DNA from: Melioribacteraceae bacterium
GTDB taxonomy: Bacteria > Bacteroidota > Ignavibacteria > Ignavibacteriales > Melioribacteraceae
DNA length: 46,246 bases
Direction of reading: 5' to 3'
NCBI GenBank assembly: GCA_011525875.1
Contig: WYBN01000006.1
Span: 1 to 46,246 of the forward strand
A program made the position numbers and the translations under genes. Under the pieces are notes generated by a model. It saw only the letters and a list, made by a program, of their open reading frames with translations. It searched no databases and was not told where the DNA came from. Below, in pieces: positions 8,901 to 17,046 of the stretch. Position 1 is the stretch's first letter, and the number at the start of each line of letters is the position of its first letter.

Positions 8901-9441
8901 GTCCGGTACTATTACCACTGTTCACAGTATTTATTTCAAAGAAATAGTGGCAGATAATTATGTACGTACCTGGCGCGTAAACATAACTTATACAACCCCA
9001 AGTACGCCGCTTGAATCATCCGGCAAACTTTCCATTTTTACAACAAAACCGTTCAGCCGTGTTGATAAGGTCACTTTTACAATGGCTGCCGCAGAAATTA
9101 ATAAATCCCTTGCACACGATGAATTAGATAATATAAGAGTTGTGCCCAACCCTTATGTCGTAACGCATTCTGCCGAAGCGAGGCTATTGAGTTCTCAAAC
9201 CAGCGGAAGGGGTGAACGTGAAATCAGATTTACATTCATTCCGCCGAACTCTTCTGTGAAAATATTTACAGTCAGGGGCGAGCTTATTAAAACGCTGTAC
9301 CACGACAATCTATATGTAGGCGACGTTTTCTGGAATCTTCGAACCGAAGAAAACATTGATGCCGCATACGGTGTCTATATATTTGTAGTTGAAGCCCCGG
9401 GTATTGGTAAAAAAATCGGCAAGTTTGCCCTTATTAAATAG
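5902..9441 (+). CDS. Large secreted surface protein with acidic calcium-type loops and T9SS-like C-terminus
   Basis: The 1179-residue protein begins with a clear signal peptide ending in SLSFAQ. The middle contains runs of Asp/Asn/Gly resembling calcium-binding loops of thrombospondin type 3 or dockerin type: GIDNDGDSEDPDS, NGYDDDLDGLIDEN, RRDNDIDEDGDWNP. A fibronectin-III-like segment follows (RDFQGYKIYRSTDAGF ... GQTYYYAVCAYD). The C-terminal ~95 residues (IRVVPNPYVV ... IKIFTVRGELIKTL-like ... AAYGVYIFVVEA ... GKFALIK) have the layout of a T9SS sorting domain, with VVPNPYV in place of YPNPFNP. It sits between a TonB receptor and a PorV-like protein (12 bp gap), so it is probably a surface-displayed partner of both. 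No enzymatic motif was recognised. Confidence 0.8.
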   Translation: MNIRFIKNLLLIALLSTSLSFAQGKGDPTLLKIGFHTGNRAGISFYNDGQIAGFRQGTDIRGEWPLGSGENYIGDLIPLIGVEFTTTQGRTLQSVTISRGPRRGQTNERHPTLGYFWGFNPIPGFVNPAGESVAMSHLKNSWPIGGWTDPGGFPEVTSYFDKEGNTEWWGYFGRGVMQADQESYFVADDQMDDEFNAFFKPDSRDPLRNGMALQLRQRGFQWASFLAEDAIFWLYDIKNEGTTNYKRANFGTVVGTLAGGDGDSGDDLGFFDAEKFITYSWDSDGIGNKGQEVGYVGFAFLESPGNPFDGIDNDGDSEDPDSPVLTENDFNPVTYNTGDKIVLINEEDYERTVYILGALPDTVYSLGRRYIIDGVTPFREGHIASTVQGVAVPDTSAYNGYDDDLDGLIDENLALHVGSRLVNNQIPLKYKNYITGAGMNDLMIDERRDNDIDEDGDWNPLFDDVGQDGLGPEDDGYPGPDFGEGDGIPTQGEPNFGRTDPDESDQIGLTAFNFFNQTASPDMSNDSLLWTRMTPGRFDVIPRQPQDGDFIYASGYFPLPASIIERFSVSILFGEDRTDVEGNQVIVQQIYNAGYKFPQPPRKPKISITQDDGRVVIYWDSEPTENSRDFILKRRDFQGYKIYRSTDAGFQDARSITNSLGVLSFDKPIAQFDLVDSSRGFFYPSPALLDQVGGTTFYLGDNTGVVNRFIDSTVVPGQTYYYAVCAYDSGDETLDIFPSENSKFIFRESSGNVLTDDNTGFITPGRRPSGYKPASIAELTKSPEFRGTGDIIIENVDDAAIKAGFSYLIEFSDTALQGFTESYSLIDLQRPDTVYIPTINETRIVAPLDSIAIPSGTDTIIVNRIRTEVTGSHYKAPYDTLINKSNIFLGNTKIVDGFRTQIYNDEKIIVDTSKSKFEGQSSPAPPTFVMLKFTVPNKPQFDGTNMPYDYEIRFYSDSTFNSIADTVGPPIPSNIFPSRTTNFRVFNLTTGKYVDYVYFTSGTITTVHSIYFKEIVADNYVRTWRVNITYTTPSTPLESSGKLSIFTTKPFSRVDKVTFTMAAAEINKSLAHDELDNIRVVPNPYVVTHSAEARLLSSQTSGRGEREIRFTFIPPNSSVKIFTVRGELIKTLYHDNLYVGDVFWNLRTEENIDAAYGVYIFVVEAPGIGKKIGKFALIK

Positions 9442-9453
9442 TGGAGTGAGATC

Positions 9454-10464
9454 ATGAAAAGAATTTATAAAATTATATTATTGCTCGTTTTAACAGCCGG
9501 GATTAATTCCGGTCAATCAAAAGCAGGTTCCACTGCGGCTCCATTTTTGAATATCGCTATTGGTCCAAGACCCGTTGCTATGGGCGGAGCTTTCGTTGCA
9601 ACTGCCGATGACGTTACAGGTTTATACTGGAATCCCGCCGGTATTGCGCGTATTTCTTCTAACAGCGCGCTGTTCAACAGAACAACATGGATAGCTGATA
9701 TTAATTACAATTGGGCTGGCGCCACAGTAAATCTTGGCGATATGGGTTCTGTTGGGTTAAGTGTCCACCAGCTTGATTACGGTAAGATGGAAGTTACGAC
9801 ATTAGCCGAGCAAAACGGAACCGGCGAATTTTATTCCGCCAACGATCTATCGATCGGATTGAGTTATGGTTATAATTTAACAGACCGTTTCTCGATAGGC
9901 GGAACGGTTAAGTATATCAAGCAGACGATATGGAATTCTTCGGCAAGCGGAATGGCTGTTGATGTAGGAGTTCTTTTTAACTCGGACATTTACGGGCTGC
10001 GAATCGGCGCATCTATTACTAACTTTGGCGGCGACCTGCAGATAGACGGAAAAGACCTGCTCGTTCAGCATGATATTGACCCTAATATTTTTGGTAATAA
10101 CGACCAGATCCTCGCTAAACTTAGAACGGACGAGTGGCCCCTTCCGCTAACTTTTCGCGTTGGCATTGCCATGGATTTAATTAATTCGAACGATCACCGA
10201 TTTACTGTCGGGCTTGACGCTGCCCATCCGAATGATAATGATGAATCTCTTAATATCGGCGCCGAGTATATGCTGTATAATTTATTTGCCGTCCGCGCTG
10301 GTTATAAATCGCTCTTTCTCGACAATGCCGAAGAAGGATTAACCCTCGGCTTCGGTATAAATTATGACTTTGCGCCTGGACTCGGTGTATTTATCGATTA
10401 TGCATACCAGGATTTTGGTGTATTGGACAATACACAACATTTTTCCATTGGCGTAAGATTTTAA
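9454..10464 (+). CDS. PorV/PorQ-family outer-membrane protein
   Basis: The 336-residue protein has a signal peptide and the N-terminal block typical of the PorV/PorQ (UPF0164) family: FLNIAIGPRPVAMGGAFVA, then DVTGLYWNPAGIA. The rest alternates as transmembrane beta strands and ends in an aromatic residue (HFSIGVRF). In T9SS, PorV works with the sortase PorU at the cell surface to release or anchor cargo; many paralogues exist whose role is not established. The position directly after a T9SS cargo gene with a GGAG ribosome-binding site suggests a dedicated shuttle or surface partner for that cargo (inference). Confidence 0.85.
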   Translation: MKRIYKIILLLVLTAGINSGQSKAGSTAAPFLNIAIGPRPVAMGGAFVATADDVTGLYWNPAGIARISSNSALFNRTTWIADINYNWAGATVNLGDMGSVGLSVHQLDYGKMEVTTLAEQNGTGEFYSANDLSIGLSYGYNLTDRFSIGGTVKYIKQTIWNSSASGMAVDVGVLFNSDIYGLRIGASITNFGGDLQIDGKDLLVQHDIDPNIFGNNDQILAKLRTDEWPLPLTFRVGIAMDLINSNDHRFTVGLDAAHPNDNDESLNIGAEYMLYNLFAVRAGYKSLFLDNAEEGLTLGFGINYDFAPGLGVFIDYAYQDFGVLDNTQHFSIGVRF

Positions 10465-10496
10465 CTGATAAAATCAGAATGAATTTTTTTTGCATC

Positions 10497-10519
10497 GAGC
10501 CTCTTATTGTAAGAGGCTC
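10497..10519 (+). terminator. Hairpin behind the first surface operon
   Basis: Perfect 10-bp stem GAGCCTCTTA/TAAGAGGCTC with a 3-nt loop, followed by AAATTTATT. The T tract is imperfect, so termination may be partial. It lies between the PorV-like gene and the GHL10 gene. Confidence 0.6.
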
Positions 10520-10572
10520 AAATTTATTATAAATTGGGAGAGAAAACTCCGGATTTTTTACAGGACTCAAAA

Positions 10573-13515
10573 ATGAAAAAATTTTTACTTTTTATATCAG
10601 CTTATCTTTTACTAATTAATGCAGCATTATTTTCACAGACCGAACCGCCAAAGTATGAGTTCAGAGGTGCTTGGCTTTCGACAGTTGCTAATATTGACTG
10701 GCCATCCTCTCCGGGCAACTCGGTTGAAAAGAATAAACAGGATTTGATTAAAATACTTGATTACCTAAAAGCGGCGAACTTAAATGCAGTCGTATTTCAG
10801 ATTAGACCCGCCTGCGATGCAATGTACAAATCAGAAATTGAACCATGGTCTTACTGGCTTACGGGGCTGCAGGGAAAAGCACCTAACCCTGTTTGGGATC
10901 CTCTTGAATTTGCTGTTGAAGAGGCGCATAAACGCGGAATGGAACTTCATGCATGGTTTAACCCATACAGAGTTAGATGGTCTACATGGGGATTGACATT
11001 AGATCCAAAAAATGTAGCTGTGCGCAATCCCTCCTGGGTGCTCACTATCGCCGGAAGTCAGATATTAGATCCGGGTATTCCTCAGGTGAGAGATCATGTA
11101 CTTAATGTTATTATGGATGTAGTAAGAAGATACGATGTTGACGCCATCCATTTCGATGATTACTTCTATATGCAGGAAATTACTAACGAAGACGATAAAA
11201 CATTCGCCGAACATAACCCTAAGGGATTTACAGATAGAGGCGACTGGCGCAGAGATAATGTAAACGAATTATTAAGAATGATATACGCCGGAATACAAGC
11301 TGAAAAGCCTCATGTAAAATTCGGACAAAGTCCGTCGGGTATATGGAAGAGCGGAGTGCCGCCGGGTATATTCGGCAGAAGCGCTTACAGCGCTATTTTC
11401 TGCGATGCCGTTGCTTGGCTTGACGAACAAATTATTGATTATTTAACGCCGCAATTATATTGGCCCTTCGGCGGCGGGCAGGATTATGGGAAATTACTGC
11501 CATGGTGGGCAGAACAACGAAACGGAAGACACATTATTCCCGGATTGCCGTTTTATCAGGTCGGAAATACTGCGGGTATGGATAAAACTCAGCTCGGTAA
11601 AATGATCACATTGAACAGAAACACCGATGGTGTTTATGGTGAAATTTATTTTACTTCCAATGATTTTGAAGAGAATAAGCTTAATAATACCGACACGCTT
11701 AAAAATAACTACTATAGATACAAAGCCATCGTTCCTCCAATGGAATGGAAGGAGCTGATTCCGCCTTCAGCTCCCGCCGACCTCAGGTTTGATAGGGTGC
11801 CTGGACTTGGCACAACGGCTATTACATGGACAGCCCCGCCAGATGATGATGTTGCGCGTTATGTCCTTTATTCTTTTGACGATGCGGATGTTCAACAAAA
11901 TTCGATTGATAATGCCAGCGGAATATTTGATATAACATCAAAAAATTATTATCTCATAACGGATAACGTTCCGGATGAATCTAAATATTATGTTGTCACT
12001 GCGCTTGACCACAATAATAATGAAAGCGTTATTAGTAATGTTTTTCAATTTCAGCCTAATATTGCGCAGCCCGATCAGCCCGAATTGCAGTTCCCATTAG
12101 CTGGAAGCAATGACGCCGGCGATACTGTTATTGTTGTCTGGAACTATGCGCAAAATGCGAGCACTTACCATCTTCAGGTTTCTAAAGATAATTCTTTTAC
12201 TTCAACGATCGTTAATGCTGATGGAATAGTGGATACTTTTTATCAATTCACCGGGCTTAACGGCGAGACAGAGTATTTTTGGCGGGTAAAAGCGAAGAAC
12301 TTAGCCGGCGAAAGCGGTTATTCCCAAACGTTTAGTTTTACCACAGCCTTTCCCGCTGCACCAGCTTTAATTTATCCGACAGATGTTACTACAAATATCG
12401 AACTTGACCCAACTTTCCAGTGGAGCGGTAGACCTGACGCCGATAATTATACGTTGGAGTTGTTTGAAGGATTATCGATCCTGCAGGAAGCTCTCGTATA
12501 TTCAGTAACCGTTCAAGAAAACCAGTATCATTCGCCTGAACTAAAACCAGGCACGTTTTATTCATGGCACGTTTCAATTGAAAATAGTTTTGGAATCAGC
12601 GAATGGGCAAGTCCGTTCAAATTCAAAACCATCGTGATTCTTCCCGATACCCCCTCGCTATTATTACCCGTGGAAAATGATCAATCGGTTCCGGACAGCG
12701 TAATTTTATCGTGGACAGCGTCTCGCTATGCATTAACTTATTCCGTTTGGGTTGCCGAGGATGCTAATTTTACTAACACTTTTTATAGTGCAACAGCCTT
12801 AACGGACACTGCTGTTACTGTTAGAGGACTGAAAGGAGAAACGACTTACTACTGGCGCGTACGAGCGGTTAACAACGGCGGTCAAAGCGCTTATTCCGAA
12901 ACTCGAAGCTTCTTTACGGGATTCCCAGTTACGCCTTCATTAATATATCCAGGCGATTTACAAACCGAAGTTGAATTGACTCCGGCAATAACCTGGTCAT
13001 CAACTAAAACTGCGGCAGTTTATCATTTGCAGTTATCGCAAGACGTTAATATTAATCCGGCTAAAATGATTGCAGATACATTGGTGGCAGATACTGTTTT
13101 CACAACTCCTACTTTGCTGCTCAATACAATTTATTCATGGCGCGTTAAAGCAAAGAATAATTTAGGGGAGAGCGGTTGGACTTCAATCTATAAATTCAAA
13201 ACCGTACAGACTGTTGATGCTGAAGAAACGACTGAAGTTCCCAAAGAATACTATCTTTATCAGAACTATCCAAACCCCTTCAATCCTTCAACCCAATTGA
13301 AATTTGATTTGCCCAAAGAAGGTTTAACTACACTGCGGATTTATAATATTTTAGGACAGCAGATTGCCGAATTGATAAATGATAATTTGAAACCGGGAAG
13401 ATACAGTATTGAATTTAATTCCGCCGGAGGAACAGGGCTGCCGAGTGGAATCTATTTTTATGTTTTACACTCGGGAGAGAAAAAGTTCTCGAAGAAGATG
13501 ATACTTGTGAAGTAG
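10573..13515 (+). CDS. GHL10 (DUF187-type) glycoside-hydrolase-like protein with Fn3-like repeats and T9SS sorting domain
   Basis: The 980-residue protein starts at the ATG preceded by AGGA at 10562-10565; an in-frame ATG 13 codons upstream would spoil the signal peptide MKKFLLFISAYLLLINAALFSQ. The N-terminal ~390 residues form a TIM-barrel-like GHL10 domain: EFRGAWLSTVANIDWPS, LNAVVFQIRPACDAMYKSEI, HAWFNPYRVRW, AIHFDDYFY, DYLTPQLYWP. Four Fn3-like repeats follow (each with a T-Y-Y/F-W-R-V-K-A type strand). The end is a canonical type A T9SS sorting domain (NYPNPFNPSTQLKFDLP ... FSKKMILVK). GHL10 proteins are predicted extracellular glycosidases, some linked to peptidoglycan or exopolysaccharide; the substrate is unknown here. 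It lies between the two receptor operons. Confidence 0.88.
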   Translation: MKKFLLFISAYLLLINAALFSQTEPPKYEFRGAWLSTVANIDWPSSPGNSVEKNKQDLIKILDYLKAANLNAVVFQIRPACDAMYKSEIEPWSYWLTGLQGKAPNPVWDPLEFAVEEAHKRGMELHAWFNPYRVRWSTWGLTLDPKNVAVRNPSWVLTIAGSQILDPGIPQVRDHVLNVIMDVVRRYDVDAIHFDDYFYMQEITNEDDKTFAEHNPKGFTDRGDWRRDNVNELLRMIYAGIQAEKPHVKFGQSPSGIWKSGVPPGIFGRSAYSAIFCDAVAWLDEQIIDYLTPQLYWPFGGGQDYGKLLPWWAEQRNGRHIIPGLPFYQVGNTAGMDKTQLGKMITLNRNTDGVYGEIYFTSNDFEENKLNNTDTLKNNYYRYKAIVPPMEWKELIPPSAPADLRFDRVPGLGTTAITWTAPPDDDVARYVLYSFDDADVQQNSIDNASGIFDITSKNYYLITDNVPDESKYYVVTALDHNNNESVISNVFQFQPNIAQPDQPELQFPLAGSNDAGDTVIVVWNYAQNASTYHLQVSKDNSFTSTIVNADGIVDTFYQFTGLNGETEYFWRVKAKNLAGESGYSQTFSFTTAFPAAPALIYPTDVTTNIELDPTFQWSGRPDADNYTLELFEGLSILQEALVYSVTVQENQYHSPELKPGTFYSWHVSIENSFGISEWASPFKFKTIVILPDTPSLLLPVENDQSVPDSVILSWTASRYALTYSVWVAEDANFTNTFYSATALTDTAVTVRGLKGETTYYWRVRAVNNGGQSAYSETRSFFTGFPVTPSLIYPGDLQTEVELTPAITWSSTKTAAVYHLQLSQDVNINPAKMIADTLVADTVFTTPTLLLNTIYSWRVKAKNNLGESGWTSIYKFKTVQTVDAEETTEVPKEYYLYQNYPNPFNPSTQLKFDLPKEGLTTLRIYNILGQQIAELINDNLKPGRYSIEFNSAGGTGLPSGIYFYVLHSGEKKFSKKMILVK

Positions 13516-13829
13516 TGATTATCAGGTTGTTCTTTGAATTAATTTTTCGCAATTTCTTTTTAGATACAAACTTATTCTGAAATTCGAGGCTCTTAAGCAA
13601 AGGCGAACAATGCTTAAAATCCTTTTCATTTCAGCGTAGAATTTATTGATTATTATGAAAATATTTATTCATAATTTTCACTGGATATAAAGCACTTTTT
13701 TTACTTGATTGTGATATGCTATTATCATAATTTAACGCAGGTATTAAATCATCTTTAATAGAATATACGTTAATGGCATGTCCCACTCTATAATAAGGCT
13801 ACAAACTTTGAAATTTAGGAGAAATTGAT
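13516..13829. other. Intergenic stretch before the second receptor operon
   Basis: This 314-bp AT-rich stretch has no credible gene. It holds a weak inverted repeat (TTAAGCA ... TGCTTAA, around 13590-13620), a poor terminator candidate, and the promoter-like pair listed separately. The last bases give AGGAGA ahead of the receptor ATG. Confidence 0.6.
13705..13733 (+). promoter_or_regulatory. Candidate promoter of the second receptor operon
   Basis: TTGATT and TAATTT separated by 17 bp, about 100 bp upstream of the receptor ATG. The spacing is ideal for a sigma-70-type promoter, but Bacteroidota primary sigma factors often prefer other motifs and AT-rich DNA gives chance matches. Confidence 0.3.
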
Positions 13830-16800
13830 ATGAGGAAATTGATACCTCTTCTTATCATAACATCATTTTTTTTAACAGCAAATTTAACAGCACAAACAGG
13901 TAAGGTAACCGGCACGGCTAAGGACTCGCGCACCGGCGAACCGCTTATTGGCGTTAACATTGTTGTTGAAGGAACAACATTGGGAGCTGCTACCGATGTT
14001 GATGGATATTATGTGATACTTAATGTATCGCCCGGTAGAAAAAGCTTAAAAGCCTCTTACATCGGATACACTTCACAAACTATAACGGATGTAATTGTTA
14101 ATATCGATCAAACAACAATTATTGATTTTACACTTACAGAGCAGACTATCGAAACGCAGGAAGTTGTTGTCATGGCTGCTAAAATCCCTATAGTTGAACG
14201 CGACGTTTCATCGAGCAGGGCAAATATCAGCTCCGAGGAAATTGAAAACCTACCCACGGTAAGCGTGACCAGAGTCTTGGGCACTCAAGCGGGTGTTCAA
14301 ACTTCCGATGCCGGTATCAGTATAAGAGGCGGCGCTGTGCGCGAAACTTCGTTCATGGTTAACGGTATTACGCTTAGAGATGAACGAAATAACATTCCTT
14401 ATACCGGAATCAGCGTTACTTCGATTGAAAATGTACAGGTTACAACAGGCGGGTTCAGCGCAGAATACGGCGACCTCAGATCCGGCTTAGTTAACGTTGT
14501 TACTAAAGAAGGCAGCAAGGATAAATATTCTTTTAGTTTTATCGGAAGGTATAAACCTGCCTCACAAAAACACTTTGGAATTTCTCCTCACGATCCTATG
14601 TCCTACTGGATACGACCTTATGTTGATGACGCAGTTGCATGGACCGGAACAAAAAACGGCGAATGGAATGAATTTGTGCAGAGACAATTTGCAGAATTTG
14701 AAGGATGGAATTCAATCTCCGAAAAAACATTAGCTAATGATGATCCTAGCGATGACTTAACTCCCGAAGCAGCTCAAAGATTATTTCTGTGGCAGCACAG
14801 AAGACAGCTCGATATAGAAAAACCTGATTATGAAGTTGATATGTCCTTTGGCGGACCGGTTCCGGTTATAGGTAAAAGCCTTGGTGATATGCGGTTCTTC
14901 GCGTCTTACAGAGGCAGCGTTGAACAATATCTGGTTCCGCTTTCTGAAGAAAATTACAATGACTGGTCAGCGCAATTAAAACTTACTTCGGATATAGCCA
15001 AAGGTATGAAATTATTAGTCGATGGTTTATACGGAGTTACTGCGGGAACAAACGATAATAACGGCGGTGCGCCTGGTGTTTTCAAGTCGGCGGCTTCGAT
15101 TGCATCTGCGCTTAATCAGGTAAGTTTTATCGATACAAGAATGTTTGCTACAGACTACTGGGCACCGACAGAAATTACACGCTCAAGTTTTGGAGCGAAA
15201 CTAACGCACGTACTTAATCAATTTACATTTTATGAAGTCGTTATTTCCAGATTCGAATCTGAATACAGTACTAATCCGGGAAGACTCCGAGATTCTACGC
15301 TGATAAAAAAATTCGGTAATAATTATTGGGTTGACGAAGCCCCATACGGATGGCAGCCCGCACCGAGTTTCGGTATCGGCTCAGGTATGCGAATGGGTGT
15401 CGGTATGAGCAACTCCCGCGATAGTTCAAAGATTGCAGTTTATACCGCTAAATTCGACATAGTAAGCCAGCTTGATAAATACAATCAATTAAAAGCAGGT
15501 ATTCAGTTAAATTACACGAACAATCAAACCAATTATGCTTCCGTAGATCAATTCCTTCCGCAAGGCAGATATCAATCAAAATGGAATACCGAGCCTATTA
15601 GAGCGGCATTGTATGTACGCGACCTGCTCGAATTTGAAGGTATGGTTGCAAACATAGGCGCTCGTTTGGATTATTTTGATCCGGGCGGAGAATGGTGGGT
15701 ATACAGCGATTGGACTCAGTATTTCAAAGGTGAATTTTCCGACAATATGGATGAGTTTATTGACAGAGAAGCTACAAAGAAACAATTAACAGTTAGCCCG
15801 AGAATCGGCATCTCGTTCCCGATTTCAATTAATAGCAAACTCTTCTTCAACTACGGACATCAAAGATTCTTCCCAACACCTGAAAACCTTTATATGCTCA
15901 GACGCGATACCTTCGATGGAAGAGTCTTATGGATTGCCAATCCGAATATGCCGCTCGAAAAAACAGTTCAATACGAGTTGGGTTACGAACATAATCTGTT
16001 CGATATGTTCTTAATTAGAATTGCAGGGTATTATAAAGATATTTCTCTAATACCTTTGACCATCAGTTACGTTAATAGAAATGAGGATTTGAATTACAGC
16101 TTATCGCAGCCTAATTCCTATGCAGATACAAGAGGTTTCGAAATAACATTGAGTAAGAACCGCGGCGATTGGTTCCAGGGGTTCATTAATTATACTTATG
16201 ACGTAAGAACAAGCGGACGTTTCGGTTTTAGATACGCTTACGAGAATCCTGCAATACAAAGAGATTACGAAAGAACGACACGCGACTCCGAACAAACCAA
16301 ACCTGTTCCAAGACCTTTCGGTAATGCAAATCTTAATGTCTTTACGCCTTATGATTTAGGTCCCGAGTTTGCCGGCATTTATCCTCTCGGCGACTGGCGA
16401 GTAAGTTTACTCGGAAGCTGGTACAACGGATTTTATTTCACTTGGACAGGCGGCGGATCAATTCCGGGTATTTTATATAACGTTCAATGGAGAGATACTT
16501 GGAATGTTGATTTAAGATTCAGCAAGAGTTTCAAAATTGCAGAGATGCTGAATATCGAATTTATTATGGACGTAGCCAATATGTTTAATTTCAAGAATAT
16601 GTCAAGCGCTTATGGATTCGTTGACGGAAGAGATTATGAGTTCTACATGAAATCGCTGCATCTTCCCGCAAAGGTTGGTAAAGAATTAGAGACAGCCTAT
16701 ATCAATATTCCGGGTAATGACACACCGGGAGATTACAGGCTTAAAGGGGACTTCCAGCCTATAGTGCCTGTTGTTGACATCAACAATGTAAGAGCTGTTG

Positions 16801-17009
16801 ACGTGAAAGACGGGGCAATATACTGGGAAAAGAATTCTGCTAATTACTTCGAGTTTGTAAACGGCGAATGGCAGAAAGTTGATAATAGAAAGATGGGCGA
16901 TATACTAAAGAACAAACAATATATAGATATGCCTAATCAAACATTTTTTACTTTCTTAAACCCGCGGCAAATTTACTTTGGTTTAAGATTTTCGTTTGAA
17001 ATTTTTTAA
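13830..17009 (+). CDS. TonB-dependent outer-membrane receptor, paralogue heading the second surface operon
   Basis: The 1059-residue protein has a signal peptide (ending LTAQ), a CarboxypepD_reg-like domain (GTAKDSRTGEPLIGVNIVVE ... GAATDVDGYYVILNV), a plug (SIRGGAVRETSFMVNGITL, AEYGDLRSGLVNVVTKEG) and a large barrel ending in FGLRFSFEIF. The first ~230 residues closely parallel the receptor at 3061, which suggests duplication; the barrels differ more. AGGAGA lies 7 nt before the ATG. It is followed by a T9SS-like cargo gene and a PorV-like barrel, the same order as in the first operon. Ligand unknown. Confidence 0.9.
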   Translation: MRKLIPLLIITSFFLTANLTAQTGKVTGTAKDSRTGEPLIGVNIVVEGTTLGAATDVDGYYVILNVSPGRKSLKASYIGYTSQTITDVIVNIDQTTIIDFTLTEQTIETQEVVVMAAKIPIVERDVSSSRANISSEEIENLPTVSVTRVLGTQAGVQTSDAGISIRGGAVRETSFMVNGITLRDERNNIPYTGISVTSIENVQVTTGGFSAEYGDLRSGLVNVVTKEGSKDKYSFSFIGRYKPASQKHFGISPHDPMSYWIRPYVDDAVAWTGTKNGEWNEFVQRQFAEFEGWNSISEKTLANDDPSDDLTPEAAQRLFLWQHRRQLDIEKPDYEVDMSFGGPVPVIGKSLGDMRFFASYRGSVEQYLVPLSEENYNDWSAQLKLTSDIAKGMKLLVDGLYGVTAGTNDNNGGAPGVFKSAASIASALNQVSFIDTRMFATDYWAPTEITRSSFGAKLTHVLNQFTFYEVVISRFESEYSTNPGRLRDSTLIKKFGNNYWVDEAPYGWQPAPSFGIGSGMRMGVGMSNSRDSSKIAVYTAKFDIVSQLDKYNQLKAGIQLNYTNNQTNYASVDQFLPQGRYQSKWNTEPIRAALYVRDLLEFEGMVANIGARLDYFDPGGEWWVYSDWTQYFKGEFSDNMDEFIDREATKKQLTVSPRIGISFPISINSKLFFNYGHQRFFPTPENLYMLRRDTFDGRVLWIANPNMPLEKTVQYELGYEHNLFDMFLIRIAGYYKDISLIPLTISYVNRNEDLNYSLSQPNSYADTRGFEITLSKNRGDWFQGFINYTYDVRTSGRFGFRYAYENPAIQRDYERTTRDSEQTKPVPRPFGNANLNVFTPYDLGPEFAGIYPLGDWRVSLLGSWYNGFYFTWTGGGSIPGILYNVQWRDTWNVDLRFSKSFKIAEMLNIEFIMDVANMFNFKNMSSAYGFVDGRDYEFYMKSLHLPAKVGKELETAYINIPGNDTPGDYRLKGDFQPIVPVVDINNVRAVDVKDGAIYWEKNSANYFEFVNGEWQKVDNRKMGDILKNKQYIDMPNQTFFTFLNPRQIYFGLRFSFEIF

Positions 17010-17046
17010 TCTGAATTGAAGCCTTTAACGTAAAGTAGAGGAAAAA

